Below, piece by piece: positions 54,521 to 60,972 of a stretch of DNA of 64,000 nucleotides. The stretch is from Branchiostoma lanceolatum (Eukaryota > Chordata > Leptocardii > Amphioxiformes > Branchiostomatidae): assembly GCF_035083965.1 (NCBI RefSeq), contig NC_089732.1, positions 12,601,424 to 12,665,423 on the forward strand, written 5' to 3'. A program made the position numbers and the translations under genes. Positions within the stretch are counted from its first letter, which is position 1. Each line of letters starts with the position of its first letter. The notes under the pieces are model-generated. The model saw only the letters and a list, made by a program, of their open reading frames with translations. It had not been told where the DNA came from and did no database searches.

Positions 54521-56584
54521 CTATGCGTGTGTGTGTGTGTGTGTGTGTGTGCGTGCATGCGGACAACATATTCACTCAAAAAGCTGTGGATGGCTCCTTA
54601 TGACATTTGGTAGGTGGGTAAGGGTAGGGAAAATGAAGGTCAAGTTAAATAATGGGCCTCCTAGCAGCTTTCTAAGGTACTGTAGCGGAACTTTCAGGTT
54701 TGATATCCCGTGTTTTGGATATGCTATCGTGTTGATTTTTTAGTGGTAGATAGCTCTGTTTGTTGTTACATGTGCTTTGCCTTTAATTTAAACAAATAAC
54801 AGTATGTGATGTACAATATAATTACCTTGACTGCCTTCTGCACCATTTCACAGATGAAGGTGAGGAAGCCCAGGTCGGCTGCACAGTGGTTAATAACAGT
54901 GGACCGTGCCAGGGGGGTGCCGGGTTTCTGTGGACACAAAGTTAGAAATCTTTTCATTTAGCTGTGTTAGTGGTTGGCTGCCTGAAAATAAAACTTTCAT
55001 GTCAGGTTAGCGACAACCGCCGGATTCAAATTCCCAACCTCTTGGGACAGATCCAAAGTCGCTAATCATTGGACTGAGCACCATACTTTTTTAACGATTA
55101 TATTTTGAAGTGTGAAACAAATTATAGTTGAAAATAAGATAAAAGACTAATTATTTCCCACAAACCTGGATAGCTGCCATCCAGTTCCAGCGGTTGGTTG
55201 ACTGGTCGATCTTTAAGAGCTGCACGACTCGTACAAACATCTTAGTCTGGTGATAGGGCAGCACGCAGGCCACCAGGGCATCTGTGTTAAATCGATGGAT
55301 GTGGAACCTGTATGGGGAGGGGGGCAAGAAAGTAGGCTATTTAGCAGGAAGAGAACTTGATTTTGAGTGCAAGTTATTGCCTCACTAAAAGATGCTCCTT
55401 TTGACAATACCTAATCTACTCAACATGCACCATTGCTAAAATCAACCTTCAAACATTATCAGTTATCGGAACTGTCATTCTTGTCAAGAATCCTAGCCCA
55501 AATTACACAGCTAGCTTAGGAAGTTTTGTAATATTATTACACCTGTACTTCTAGTAGTAGCTATACATGTAGTACTAGATAATTGCAATGCTATCTCACA
55601 TTCAGCAGTAACACATTTCGTGCAGCCATTGCAGTAAAATACATAATTTGAAAAGCATCATCCAACAAAAAATCACACAATATGTCCACAAACTGAAATA
55701 GCCTGATGCCTACTTGGATCCCCAATTGAAATGAACAGTTACTAAGTTATTGACATACAAAATATCATAACACATGTGCATCAATAAGACTAAAAGGCAA
55801 GCAATAAGATAAGATATACAGTATATACAGTGAACATCAGACCTGTTAATAAGCCACTCCATCGCCTTCTGGGCTGGTCTCAGTAGGAAGTATGGGGAGA
55901 CACACGTCAGGAAGCGAGAAATGTTCTCGTCCAGTCGGGTGTTGACCTCCTTCGTCTGAACGACACGCTCCAAGTTTTTGGAGGACTGACTGAACAGGTT
56001 GCTGTGGAAGTCTGAAAACACTGGGTCGATGTTGGCCAACTCATCTAAACCATTCACTCCTGTAGGGAAAAGGAAAAAGTTCAATTTTTCAGCACAACAA
56101 AAATTTTGGTTACTGAAGTGAAGACATTGTCCCATATATCTACACATTGTTTTACATAGAAGTTGATAGAACACTCTCCAGTTTAGTGCTAATATCTTTA
56201 ATTTCAAAAGAATTCAACTTTATTCAAACTGACAATTTTTTACATACAATTGACAGGCATGATGTACAGTTGTGAATTATAGCTTTTATGAATATTCATT
56301 TTTTTCCCTGCAGATGGAAACAAAACCAGTCTGAGCATTGTTATACAAATCCAGACGATAGTAATAAAAACTATTTAGTTATGGTTCTATCAGGTTTAAG
56401 TGCATTTTCAACAAAGTCCCATCACTAACCCAGTGCGTAGAAGGTGTCCCTGTCTAGGTTAGCAGCCTCCTTAGGATCAAAGAGCAGCGAGGCACGTTCA
56501 CGGTCCTTGTCCGGTACGGCGAGTTCCGACTGCGGAAGGGCTAGACGCTGCAGCTGGGTCGCGAGGGACGTCATCGTGGTGAGT
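19984..56584 (-). CDS. HEATR1: HEAT repeat-containing protein 1 (UTP10/BAP28), complete, 42 coding exons
   Basis: Component of the U3 snoRNP/t-UTP part of the SSU processome, needed in the nucleolus for rDNA transcription and 18S pre-rRNA processing. The spliced product starts MTSLATQLQRLALPQSE and ends GEDLQKYF, close to vertebrate HEATR1 throughout. U3snoRNP10-type region about residues 200-330; BP28 C-terminal region about 1890-2045 (RERLLTFYRLAEAMADRLK); HEAT helices between. ATG 56574, stop 19984-19986; 6,558 nt, 2,185 aa (human 2,144). Exons 5' to 3': 56584-56430, 56059-55843, 55307-55166, 54927-54826, 54312-54046, 53662-53577, 53328-53198, 52735-52606, 52026-51681, 50816-50721, 49649-49379, 48805-48684, 48441-48235, 47719-47530, 46810-46653, 46123-45943, 45283-45105, 43701-43495, 43109-42876, 42391-42260, 41847-41753, 41282-41133, 40635-40523, 40040-39919, 39067-38939, 38348-38103, 37624-37495, 36710-36488, 35838-35715, 35237-35094, 34572-34354, 34101-33974, 33483-33384, 32282-32200, 31766-31682, 29550-29416, 26370-26266, 25065-24897, 24337-24180, 22668-22510, 21252-21144, 20072-19984. 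All introns GT-AG, phases consistent. Confidence 0.96.
20440..20695 (+). repeat. Dispersed repeat family D, copy
   Basis: Shares phrases in order with the copies at 11.6 and 31.9 kb and ends in CCATTTTTCATGGAGGTAAT. It lies in the last HEATR1 intron. Confidence 0.6.
20815..20960 (+). repeat. tRNA-derived SINE, family C
   Basis: The tRNA-like head has A-box-like TGGCATAGTGGCAGAGCA and B-box-like GGTTCAATCCCC, followed by a non-tRNA body containing the phrase GGGAAAGGCACTTA. Similar heads occur at 38,720-38,865 (minus) and 51,095-51,230 (plus). Confidence 0.55.
21494..21675 (+). mobile_element. MITE with TACTGTAAATGCAG ends
   Basis: Begins TACTGTAAATGCAGAAATG and ends GCCTTTACAGTA, with an interior of GGTGGTTTTA and its inverse. 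It is the same family as 12,850-13,045 and lies in a HEATR1 intron. Confidence 0.65.
22076..22340. mobile_element. Hairpin MITE, about 265 bp
   Basis: Long imperfect inverted repeat. The left arm runs from about 22,076 through TTTTTGTCCAACACTTTAG and CCATCAACCCTGTTC; the right arm repeats these inverted and ends near 22,340. The central loop contains TGACGTCA. It lies in a HEATR1 intron and would form a strong RNA hairpin. The foldback at 49.7-50.0 kb has similar arm phrases (CCAACACTAAGG). Confidence 0.75.
22999..23669. mobile_element. Harbinger-like nonautonomous transposon, 671 bp
   Basis: The left end GGCGCAGTTTACATTA and the right end (inverse GGCTCTCTTTACATTA) form a TIR of about 32 bp that continues to GTCAGC. 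Both ends are flanked by TTA (22,996-22,998 and 23,670-23,672), a three-base duplication as in PIF/Harbinger elements. The interior is GC-rich with repeated GCTGACGGG phrases and no transposase. It lies in a HEATR1 intron. Confidence 0.7.
23800..24115 (+). repeat. Diverged copy of the 9.1-9.8 kb repeat family
   Basis: Contains the same GC-rich palindrome phrases (CAGCCTGGGG..., GGGAAGGCTGGGACC) followed by the AATAC...TGTTGT and GTCATACCA motifs. The palindrome arms are more diverged than at 9.4 kb. Confidence 0.55.
25990..26130 (+). repeat. Dispersed repeat fragment
   Basis: Shares the ordered phrases AACCTCCATT, TACTGGGGGAC, GATCTGTTTGGAC and CCTGGTGGAATTATGTT with 33,720-33,930; the inverse is at about 44,815-45,000. 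All three copies are in HEATR1 introns. Confidence 0.6.
26609..27705. mobile_element. Nonautonomous DNA transposon, about 1.1 kb
   Basis: Terminal inverted repeats TAACGTTGGGTAACATAAAT at the left and the exact inverse at the right, flanked by TA (possibly TATA). No transposase frame is visible. A second internal copy of the CGCGAATTTAAGTACC phrase lies next to the right end. It accounts for much of this large HEATR1 intron. Confidence 0.75.
27972..28779. mobile_element. MULE-like nonautonomous transposon with long TIRs, 808 bp
   Basis: The left arm begins TAGTCTCCAAGCAGACC and the right arm ends with its inverse; the inverted arms extend for about 105 bp. The nine-base direct repeat ATTTAAGTG lies immediately outside both ends (27,963-27,971 and 28,780-28,788), the duplication length typical of Mutator-like elements. 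A third, degenerate arm copy occurs internally at about 28,211-28,260. No coding capacity was seen. Confidence 0.8.
29005..29260 (+). repeat. tRNA-derived SINE family B copy
   Basis: Contains GTGAGTTCTATCCCGGCTGT, GGGATGTTAAGCTGTGG and the CTCTGTCACGACCAGTGG tail phrase. It ends about 150 bp from a HEATR1 exon. Confidence 0.7.
30213..30260. repeat. (TC)n microsatellite
   Basis: About 24 TC dinucleotides with one TATC interruption, in a HEATR1 intron. Confidence 0.95.
30817..31510. repeat. Minisatellite, about eleven 61-bp units, with higher-order structure
   Basis: Each unit carries ATATATGCAGGGCGATC, an AAAC-TTCCTCTGACAA-type block and TTGTATCATTGTTAACAG. Unit starts, scored on GCAGGGCGAT, fall at 30,824, 30,877, 30,945, 31,006, 31,067, 31,128, 31,196, 31,257, 31,318, 31,379 and 31,446, so most are 61 bp apart with 68-bp variants. 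A degenerate partial unit follows. It lies in a HEATR1 intron. Confidence 0.95.
31905..32190 (+). repeat. Dispersed repeat family D, copy abutting a HEATR1 exon
   Basis: Same ordered phrases as at 11.6 and 20.4 kb (ACCACAGCATGTCC, CCACATACCAAATATCA, ACACACCCACACACAC, ATCATTTTTCATGGAGATAA). Its end lies about ten bases from the donor of the exon at 32,200-32,282. Confidence 0.65.
32359..32881. mobile_element. TTAA-flanked nonautonomous transposon, 523 bp
   Basis: The TIR starts AGGAGTCCTAAA at both ends, is about 37 bp long and reaches TTATTTTCC. Both ends are flanked by TTAA (32,355-32,358 and 32,882-32,885). TTAA targets are used by the Kolobok and piggyBac groups; the AGG start favours Kolobok-like. 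It has no coding frame and lies in a HEATR1 intron. Confidence 0.8.
33720..33930 (+). repeat. Dispersed repeat (same family as 26.0 kb)
   Basis: Shares GTAACCTCCATTAACATAAAT, TACTGGGGGACGTTGGG, GATTTGTTTGGACGTA and CCTGGTGGAATTATGTT with the other copies. The first phrase resembles the TIR of the 26.6 kb element, so the two may be related. Confidence 0.6.
35300..35445 (+). repeat. Dispersed repeat family E
   Basis: Ordered phrases CGATGAAGGTTGGACATCC, AACGGTCAGACGTTTCA, GCACCCACTAC and CGTCAGTGACACTG. Further copies are near 21,876-21,990, 47,750-47,880 and 62,845-62,935. It may be a MITE; ends were not determined. Confidence 0.6.
35894..36394. mobile_element. TTAA-flanked inverted-repeat element, about 500 bp
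   Basis: Left end after TTAA (35,890-35,893) and right end before TTAA (36,395-36,398). The inverted arms share CATTTTATGAGGCTTGAAA but differ by a small indel in the outermost bases. No coding frame; lies in a HEATR1 intron. Confidence 0.6.
38720..38865 (-). repeat. tRNA-derived SINE, family C
   Basis: The reverse complement has a tRNA-like head with GTGGCGTAACGGAAGGGTG and GGTTCAAATCC, then the TTGGGAAAAGGCAC body phrase seen in the 20.8 and 51.1 kb copies. Confidence 0.6.
39225..39560 (-). repeat. tRNA-derived SINE family B, minus copy
   Basis: The reverse complement carries the family B head (GGGAGTTCGAATCCCGGC) and body phrases (AGTGGAAGAATAGC, TGAGCTAAACTGG). It inserts in the HEATR1 intron upstream of the exon at 38,939-39,067. 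Confidence 0.7.
39650..39885 (-). mobile_element. C-terminal fragment of a non-LTR reverse transcriptase
   Basis: The minus strand encodes SFFPRTIPEWNALPGSD followed by AGGLPTFARDL, the conserved extreme C-terminus of many LINE reverse transcriptases (consensus FFPRTIxxWNxLP). It is fused by read-through to the neighbouring HEATR1 exon only as a chance open frame. Confidence 0.7.
40770..40980 (+). repeat. Copy of the 9.1-9.8 kb repeat family, without the GC palindrome
   Basis: Shares TTCCAACCTCCGAATCCGG, GCGCAACCGGCGCACTC and CCCAGGTATGACATAA with the 9-kb copies. It sits in a HEATR1 intron. Confidence 0.65.
43722..44480 (-). mobile_element. 5'-truncated LINE, reverse-transcriptase C-terminus plus 3' UTR
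   Basis: The minus-strand frame at 44,384-43,980 contains LARFRIGTHGLNDSLFSRGL and CYCGCQCESICHFLLHCPL, the zinc-knuckle-like Cys/His block that closes jockey/CR1-type reverse-transcriptase proteins. A 3' UTR of about 250 bp follows, ending in an A-rich tail at 43,722-43,745. Lies in a HEATR1 intron. Confidence 0.75.
44815..45000 (-). repeat. Dispersed repeat (inverse of the 26.0 and 33.7 kb copies)
   Basis: The reverse complement shows CTGGTAGAATTATG, TTTGGACGTATC and ACTGGGGAATGTTGGG in the family order. Confidence 0.6.
46186..46430 (-). mobile_element. LINE 3' end with (AAAC)n tail
   Basis: On the minus strand an AT-rich 3' UTR ends in GATAGATAGAAATAAAC followed by repeated AAAC units, the tail type of CR1/L2-like LINEs. 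No coding sequence remains. Confidence 0.5.
46430..46550 (-). repeat. Fragment of the 9.1-9.8 kb repeat family
   Basis: The reverse complement has GTGTTGTATCTTATTTATGT and CACATTTCAATGCAAA as in the 9-kb copies, next to a GGGACC phrase. Confidence 0.55.
46855..47390. repeat. Minisatellite, about 13 units of roughly 40 bp
   Basis: The units carry TGTCCTTGGTGCTGAACACC followed by a CACACAAACA-rich spacer. Single related units also occur at about 45,025-45,075, and two inverted ones at 51,000-51,092. All are in HEATR1 introns. Confidence 0.9.
48023..48233 (-). mobile_element. mariner-like MITE inserted in a HEATR1 splice donor
   Basis: Inverted copy of the 12.0 kb element, with TIRs CTGTAA and flanking TA. 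Its proximal TA supplies the T and A of the GTA at the 5' splice site of the HEATR1 exon at 48,235-48,441. Removing the element and one TA would give the donor AAAG|GTATGT. Confidence 0.8.
49020..49312 (+). repeat. tRNA-derived SINE family A copy
   Basis: Near-identical body to 13,138-13,425 (GAGAGTATGGTAG-type phrase, then GCACCGTCTGGTGCGGGGAG). Its end is about 65 bp from the HEATR1 exon at 49,379. Confidence 0.75.
49714..50004. mobile_element. Hairpin MITE, about 290 bp
   Basis: The arms run from AATAATACAATGCTAAACTT through CCAACACTAAGGTATTCAC to CGACGACCACTGTC and are repeated inverted at 49,925-50,004. Lies in a HEATR1 intron. Confidence 0.8.
50371..50533. repeat. Tandem duplication, two 83-bp units
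   Basis: Both units contain GGAATGCCAGACCTTACTAA, GAGTGACAGGCGG and GGATTCCTGTCAAATTCTGG, with few differences. Confidence 0.85.
51095..51230 (+). repeat. tRNA-derived SINE, family C
   Basis: The head has TAGCTGAGTGGCTAAGC and GGGTTTGATTCC, then TTGGAAAAGGCATTTTA as in other family C copies. Confidence 0.55.
51241..51545. repeat. Tandem duplication, two ~169-bp units
   Basis: The phrases TTGGTTGGGGAGGTAAAAGG, GGGTTGGGCTCCGCCTTCC and CTACTGCCACTACAGCCCC recur in order. The second unit begins near 51,410. Confidence 0.85.
53390..53505 (+). mobile_element. C-terminal fragment of a LINE reverse transcriptase
   Basis: The plus frame reads SIGYHGPNVWNSLPPDTV, then LASFKRLLM and a stop. The GPxxWNSLPxxx...SFKRxL pattern is the standard end of many LINE reverse-transcriptase proteins. 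Lies in a HEATR1 intron. Confidence 0.7.
54486..54551. repeat. (TG)n microsatellite
   Basis: Two TG runs separated by a short CCTATGC interruption, in a HEATR1 intron. Confidence 0.95.
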
Positions 56585-57061
56585 CTACAGAGGAAGTGAT
56601 GAACATACTGTCAACATCATCCTAGCCTATCTCTGGCCAATCAATTAAGGTAAACTAAGTATTGAAATGTTTGCAATGGTTTAAATAAAATTAATGTTTT
56701 GAGGTTTTCAAAACCATGAGGAGAATGCTTGTTATATCTTTTGTTTGCCTACTAGTACCCCATTATTACAAAGTAAACACTGTATTTTCTGTTTACCGTG
56801 AAATTAAATGCATTTAACAGTATCCTACATGTGCTATTAAAACTGGTTGTTAAGGTTTATATGATTATATATATATGAAGTATGATTATGAACAGAGGTT
56901 AGATTTTTAGACTTCAGGTAAAACTGTTTCAAAATTTTGAAAAATCAATCACGATCCCACCCTGTTTTTCTTCTAACCTTCACATATGCAAATGTGCCAA
57001 TTAGATATTTGGCAAGATCACAGTAGCAGCAATCTCCAAGCAGATGTCCGTTAGGACCTGG

Positions 57062-57520
57062 CAGGGGTGGGTACCAGTACCGTGTACCGGTACAAGACAG
57101 GTATTTCTTAATGGACCGGTCCAAAAAAACCGGTCCGTAAAAAATCAGTGGACCGGCCTATGGACCGATTAGAAAATTAATAGTACAAGGCTACCAGCAG
57201 GCGGCCACATAAGTGGTCTAAGAAAATACAGCAGATTTAACAAGTCGTTTTCGAAGACGTTAGCTGTGAATCATATCTAGAAACACTTAAAGGCTGAGTA
57301 AACAGACGGCGAGTAGAGTATAGTTATAATTTTGAGACAAAGTGCAAACCTAAGAAACTATATCGTTCCAGACATGACGTTTGGAGACTTTTACGTGTGT
57401 CTCACTCTCCAAGATATGATGTACTGGGACACTGCTATAATCAGGTACAGGTATAGGTCCGGACCTGGACCTGACCCTCTGGACCTGGACCTGAATTCTA
57501 TGTACTGGTACCCAGCCCTA
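57062..57520. mobile_element. hAT-like nonautonomous transposon, 459 bp
   Basis: Left end CAGGGGTGGGTACCAGTA and right end (inverse TAGGGCTGGGTACCAGTA) form the TIR. The eight-base duplication GGACCTGG flanks it exactly (57,054-57,061 and 57,521-57,528). The CAGGG start and eight-base duplication are hallmarks of hAT elements. Lies in HEATR1 intron 1. Confidence 0.85.
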
Positions 57521-57894
57521 GGACCTGGCTAAGTCTCGAATTATGTTTTACGTGTTGTTTTGCAGCATCTAATACGTCTTCATAGTATTGTACCCTTAAC
57601 AAGATTCCCTCGAAGGGGGTTAAGAGCAAAAAGTGCACTTTTCAGCAAAAATGCTGCTAAAAAACACGCGACACTATGCCCCACGCGGGGTTTTGTCTAG
57701 TATCACGACAAGACAAGACGACAAGGCGCGCTTAGAGAAGACACTCAGCGAGATCCTTACATCTGCTTGGAGTTTACGTCTCCGGACATGTCCCGCTATG
57801 ATCATCAAGGATTTATTCCTTAAAGAAAGAATAACTTCTCATCAGACTTACACAAGAAAGATCTTATAGGTTTCTTGTAAGACGTTACACATAC

Positions 57895-58010
57895 CTGTGG
57901 ACTTACACCTCCCAGAAGATGAAGAAAAACAGCGATCTTCAGGTGTTTAAACACTGCTGTCCCACGTGTGGCAATAGACCGGAAATGCAGTATATCACTT
58001 CCGGTTTGGA
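57895..58010 (-). promoter_or_regulatory. HEATR1 noncoding exon 1 and core promoter
   Basis: The ATG exon begins at an acceptor (CTGTAG, first exon base 56584) only ten bases before the start codon, so an upstream exon is required. On the minus strand a donor CACAG|GTATGT ends an exon at 57895; an alternative GTAAGT donor lies at 57906-57901. Just upstream are a palindromic E-box CACGTG (57963-57968) and two ETS-type sites, CCGGAAAT (from 57979) and minus-strand ACCGGAAGTG (57996-58005). E-box plus ETS is a common arrangement for ribosome-biogenesis genes. There is no TATA box. The exact start site is not visible. Confidence 0.6.
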
Positions 58011-58221
58011 TTACTACATTTGATTCAAAGGCGAATTGGTTAAACAAAAACTCAGAACGACTATGAGATTTCAAGAATGCATAATATTTTATGACTAACC
58101 TTAATTAGAATCTTTTGTTTTCTTACGTACATCTGATCAAAACAGCCATTTTATTATTTCAAAAGAATTTTCCTATTTTTCGACTGTCCCCTTAACGCAC
58201 AATGGTATCTTCCCAATAATC

Positions 58222-58233
58222 AAAATGGCCGAC
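58222..58233 (+). promoter_or_regulatory. YY1-like motif in the HEATR1-DUS4L promoter
   Basis: AAAATGGCCGAC resembles the AAnATGGCG core of YY1 sites found close to many housekeeping start sites. It lies between the HEATR1 first exon and the DUS4L coding exon, so it probably belongs to the DUS4L side of a shared promoter. Confidence 0.4.
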
Positions 58234-58735
58234 CTTTGTCACAAATGCGGCGCGAGTTATTTGCCTTTCTCAAATTATTGAGATTTCAGCCTCCTTGTTT
58301 GATAAAGAGCGGCAAAGCGGCGTATTTTAGGTGGGGACTACATTTCTGCGTGGAATAACAAGGTCTGTGAGGCAGTTTTTTTTTGTATATAATAATCTTT
58401 ACATGATTTTTCAGGTATCGAATTTTAGTGGGACGTCCCACTTACATATTTTATCGGCCGACCCCCTCTCAAACCAATTTTTCTGTAACGTTCCATGTGT
58501 TTATGTTGGGTTTGATTTTAGCCTCTACCGGGGCATCCTCCTACGGGCGTATGAATCGTAGAATTCGGCAGAAAAAGAACTAATTAGCCAGTAGAGTCAG
58601 TCCATGGTGAAGATCACATTTCACCCGTGTAGGAACCTGCAAGTGAAACCCTCGCAAAAATTTCTCCCTATAGCCGGCTTAGTTAGTCTGGTAGAGACCA
58701 GGGTTTGATAACCTGTGGTTTGTTTCTTCTCCAGT

Positions 58736-59782
58736 ATGGCTGAGGTACCAAACGGCCCTCCTCTCACGACAGCACGCGTGCCTGTTGTTGAGCTGTTCCA
58801 ACCAGGGAAAGTCGTTCACGTGTGCGCGCCCATGGTACGATACTCAAAGTTACCGTTCCGCGCTCTGGTGCGACGCTACAACTGCGACCTCGCCTTCACG
58901 CCCATGATCATCGCCGAATCCTTCGTCAAGTCTCTGAAAGCGCGAGACAGCGAGTTCACCACAAACTCCTCAGATAGACCGCTGGTGGTACAGTTCGCAG
59001 CAAGAGACGCTGTGACATTGGCCGACGCTTCAGAGATCGTTGCGCCGTATTCAGACGGTATAGACCTAAACTGTGGTTGTCCACAGCGGTGGGCTATGGC
59101 GGAAGGGTACGGGTCATGTCTTCTCAAAAAACCGGAGCTCATCTCTGACATGGTCCGCCAGGCTAGAGCAAGAGTTTCTGATGAAAACTTCTCGGTTTCC
59201 GTAAAAATCAGGCTCCACAAAGACTTGAGAGAAACAGTAGATCTGTGCCAGAAGGCAGAGCATGCTGGTGTGTCTTGGATAGCTGTTCATGGTAGAACTC
59301 CCTCTCAGAGAGGAGAACCCGTCAACACTGACGCTATCACACTCATTAAACAGAGCCTGAGCATCCCTGTCATTGCAAACGGTGACATTAAAAACTTAGA
59401 GGATGTCAAGCATATACACACATCGACGGGGATCGACGGGGTGATGGCAGCACGCGGTATACTACAGAATCCGGGAATGTACGCCGGTTATGACCAGACT
59501 CCACTACAGTGCGTACAAGATTGGGTGGACCTCTCCATAAAGTTGGGTACTCACTTCACATGTTTCCATCACCACCTGATGTACATGTTTGAACGAGTCA
59601 CTCCAAAGTCTGAGAAAAGGGTCTTCAATGCACTGACTAGTACAGCAGCAGTGTTAGACTATCTACAAGAGCATTATGGGGTTTCCTACAATCCTGATAG
59701 TACAGTAAATAATGAGACTCCCCCCACACAAAATGGTTATGCTGAATCGATCGCAGACATTTCTACCGATCCGGTTGAATAG
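58736..59782 (+). CDS. DUS4L: tRNA-dihydrouridine synthase 4-like, complete, single coding exon
   Basis: FMN enzyme that reduces uridine to dihydrouridine in the D-loop of tRNA, using NADPH; Dus family, Dus4 branch. 348 residues from the ATG at 58736, slightly longer than human DUS4L (317) through an N-terminal extension and a low-complexity C-terminal tail. TIM-barrel motifs in order: CAPMVRYSKLPFR (30-42), FTPMI (54-58), LNCGCPQRWAMAEGYGSCLL (111-130) with the catalytic Cys115, VKIR (156-159), VHGRT (184-188) and ANGDI (214-218), binding FMN, MAARG (237-241), then the helical C-terminal domain. All key residues are present. The ATG is preceded by a polypyrimidine tract and TTCTTCTCCAG, so the exon most likely starts at 58735 after a 5' UTR intron; the upstream exon is not pinned down. 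Head-to-head with HEATR1. Confidence 0.95.
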   Translation: MAEVPNGPPLTTARVPVVELFQPGKVVHVCAPMVRYSKLPFRALVRRYNCDLAFTPMIIAESFVKSLKARDSEFTTNSSDRPLVVQFAARDAVTLADASEIVAPYSDGIDLNCGCPQRWAMAEGYGSCLLKKPELISDMVRQARARVSDENFSVSVKIRLHKDLRETVDLCQKAEHAGVSWIAVHGRTPSQRGEPVNTDAITLIKQSLSIPVIANGDIKNLEDVKHIHTSTGIDGVMAARGILQNPGMYAGYDQTPLQCVQDWVDLSIKLGTHFTCFHHHLMYMFERVTPKSEKRVFNALTSTAAVLDYLQEHYGVSYNPDSTVNNETPPTQNGYAESIADISTDPVE

Positions 59783-60330
59783 CTCAGTTCTAAGAACATG
59801 TGGTAATCTTGTTTCAAAGTGGTTCTTATACTAAGTTAAAGAACAGTATATTGCCCTATTCTACTCCTAAATATGTGTAAGAGGATGTTATGTCTATTGT
59901 TTGACCCTGTGATTGTGTTATCTGTACATTGCCATACATTGTCACCATTGCAATTGTTGTGCAAATAAGATCATTCATTCATTCATTCATTCATTTATAA
60001 AATCATTCATTATCATGTCATGTTATTATATGTATGTAATTCTCTGATACATGTAGTTATGTTGCTACTTATTACAAATGTACACATGGGTTGCTCACAA
60101 TTAATGAGACAATAGATATGAAAACAACCAAACATTAACATTATTTCTTCTCTAAGAAGTTATGCTGCTAAAGCTTAGCCGCTTTACGTTTGATTTATAT
60201 TTGTTTACTTTGAACTTTCCAAACTTTACTGCATGTGTAATGTCGTTTGGACATGTTATCTTGAAATTTTCCCATACTTTAAAATGTCTTTTTCTCTCTT
60301 TTGTTTTCTGACATGAAATAAAACACACTT
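59783..60330 (+). terminator. DUS4L 3' UTR and polyadenylation signal
   Basis: The 3' UTR runs from the stop codon to about 60,340. AATAAA lies at 60,317-60,322, followed by a GT/T-rich stretch (GTTTGTCTTCTTTACTTTC), as in a standard cleavage region. A short ATTC tandem repeat occurs at about 59,970-59,995. Confidence 0.65.
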
Positions 60331-60437
60331 TAAAGAATGTTTGTCTTCTTTACTTTCTGTTAGTAAATCATTTACAGATGACTCAGAAATACTGTGTAAT
60401 AATACTAACAGCCTCCAGTTCAATTTAGGAATTCCAC

Positions 60438-60836
60438 TTTAATTGAGGACTGACCGCCCATAGCTCAGCAACCTTACATCTAGATGGGCTAATATCGTAA
60501 ACTATAGGTAAAAATGATGTAAGAAATACGTAACAGCCATCTATGACTAGCCTGGAGTCCAGCCTTATTAGCTTCCGTCCGCTACCCAAACTCCGCTCCT
60601 CGCCAATAATTGGAGCTTGGGTAGCGGACGGAAGCTAATAAGGCTGGACTTCAGGCTTATCTATGACACCCTGGGGATTGGCCAATTCTGAAGAATTCTG
60701 TCAGCTGGATCCAGAATTCTGGGATCTGGAGCAAGAATTCTAGGAATGTTACGCATTTCTTACAACTTTTTTTACCTATAGCTTACGATATTAGGTGTGA
60801 GGTTGCTGATATATGGGAGATCAGTCCGCAATTAAA
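60438..60836. mobile_element. Outer inverted-repeat element interrupted by a second element
   Basis: The left arm (60,438-60,533) and right arm (about 60,749-60,836) are inverted copies. Shared phrases include AATTGAGGACTGACCGCCCA, TCAGCAACC, TATAGGTAAAAA and TGTAAGAAAT, with moderate divergence. The foldback at 60,548-60,658 sits inside it. Confidence 0.7.
60548..60658. mobile_element. Foldback element, 111 bp, with 9-bp target duplication
   Basis: The arms TAGCCTGGAGTCCAGCC...CCGTCCGCTACCCAA are near-perfect inverted copies. The nine-base ATCTATGAC lies immediately on each side (60,539-60,547 and 60,659-60,667). Confidence 0.85.
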
Positions 60837-60972
60837 CTATATTTCTTAACAGTTTACTAGTACTATATAAACTAATTGTGAAGAAATACCGAGACATATT
60901 ATAAAACGCTTATGATTATTTTCCCACGTGGATATCTCACTGCACCAGGTTCCCGTTCCACAGTACAGTAAA

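Noticed and set aside
19984..56584. Intronic snoRNA genes, often hosted by ribosome-biogenesis genes.
   Set aside because: I saw no paired C and D boxes with terminal stems or H/ACA hairpins by eye. A snoscan/Infernal search would be needed to exclude them.
58715..58735. A GTG start seven codons upstream of the DUS4L ATG.
   Set aside because: GTG starts are not expected in an animal gene, and the upstream bases form a polypyrimidine tract and acceptor.
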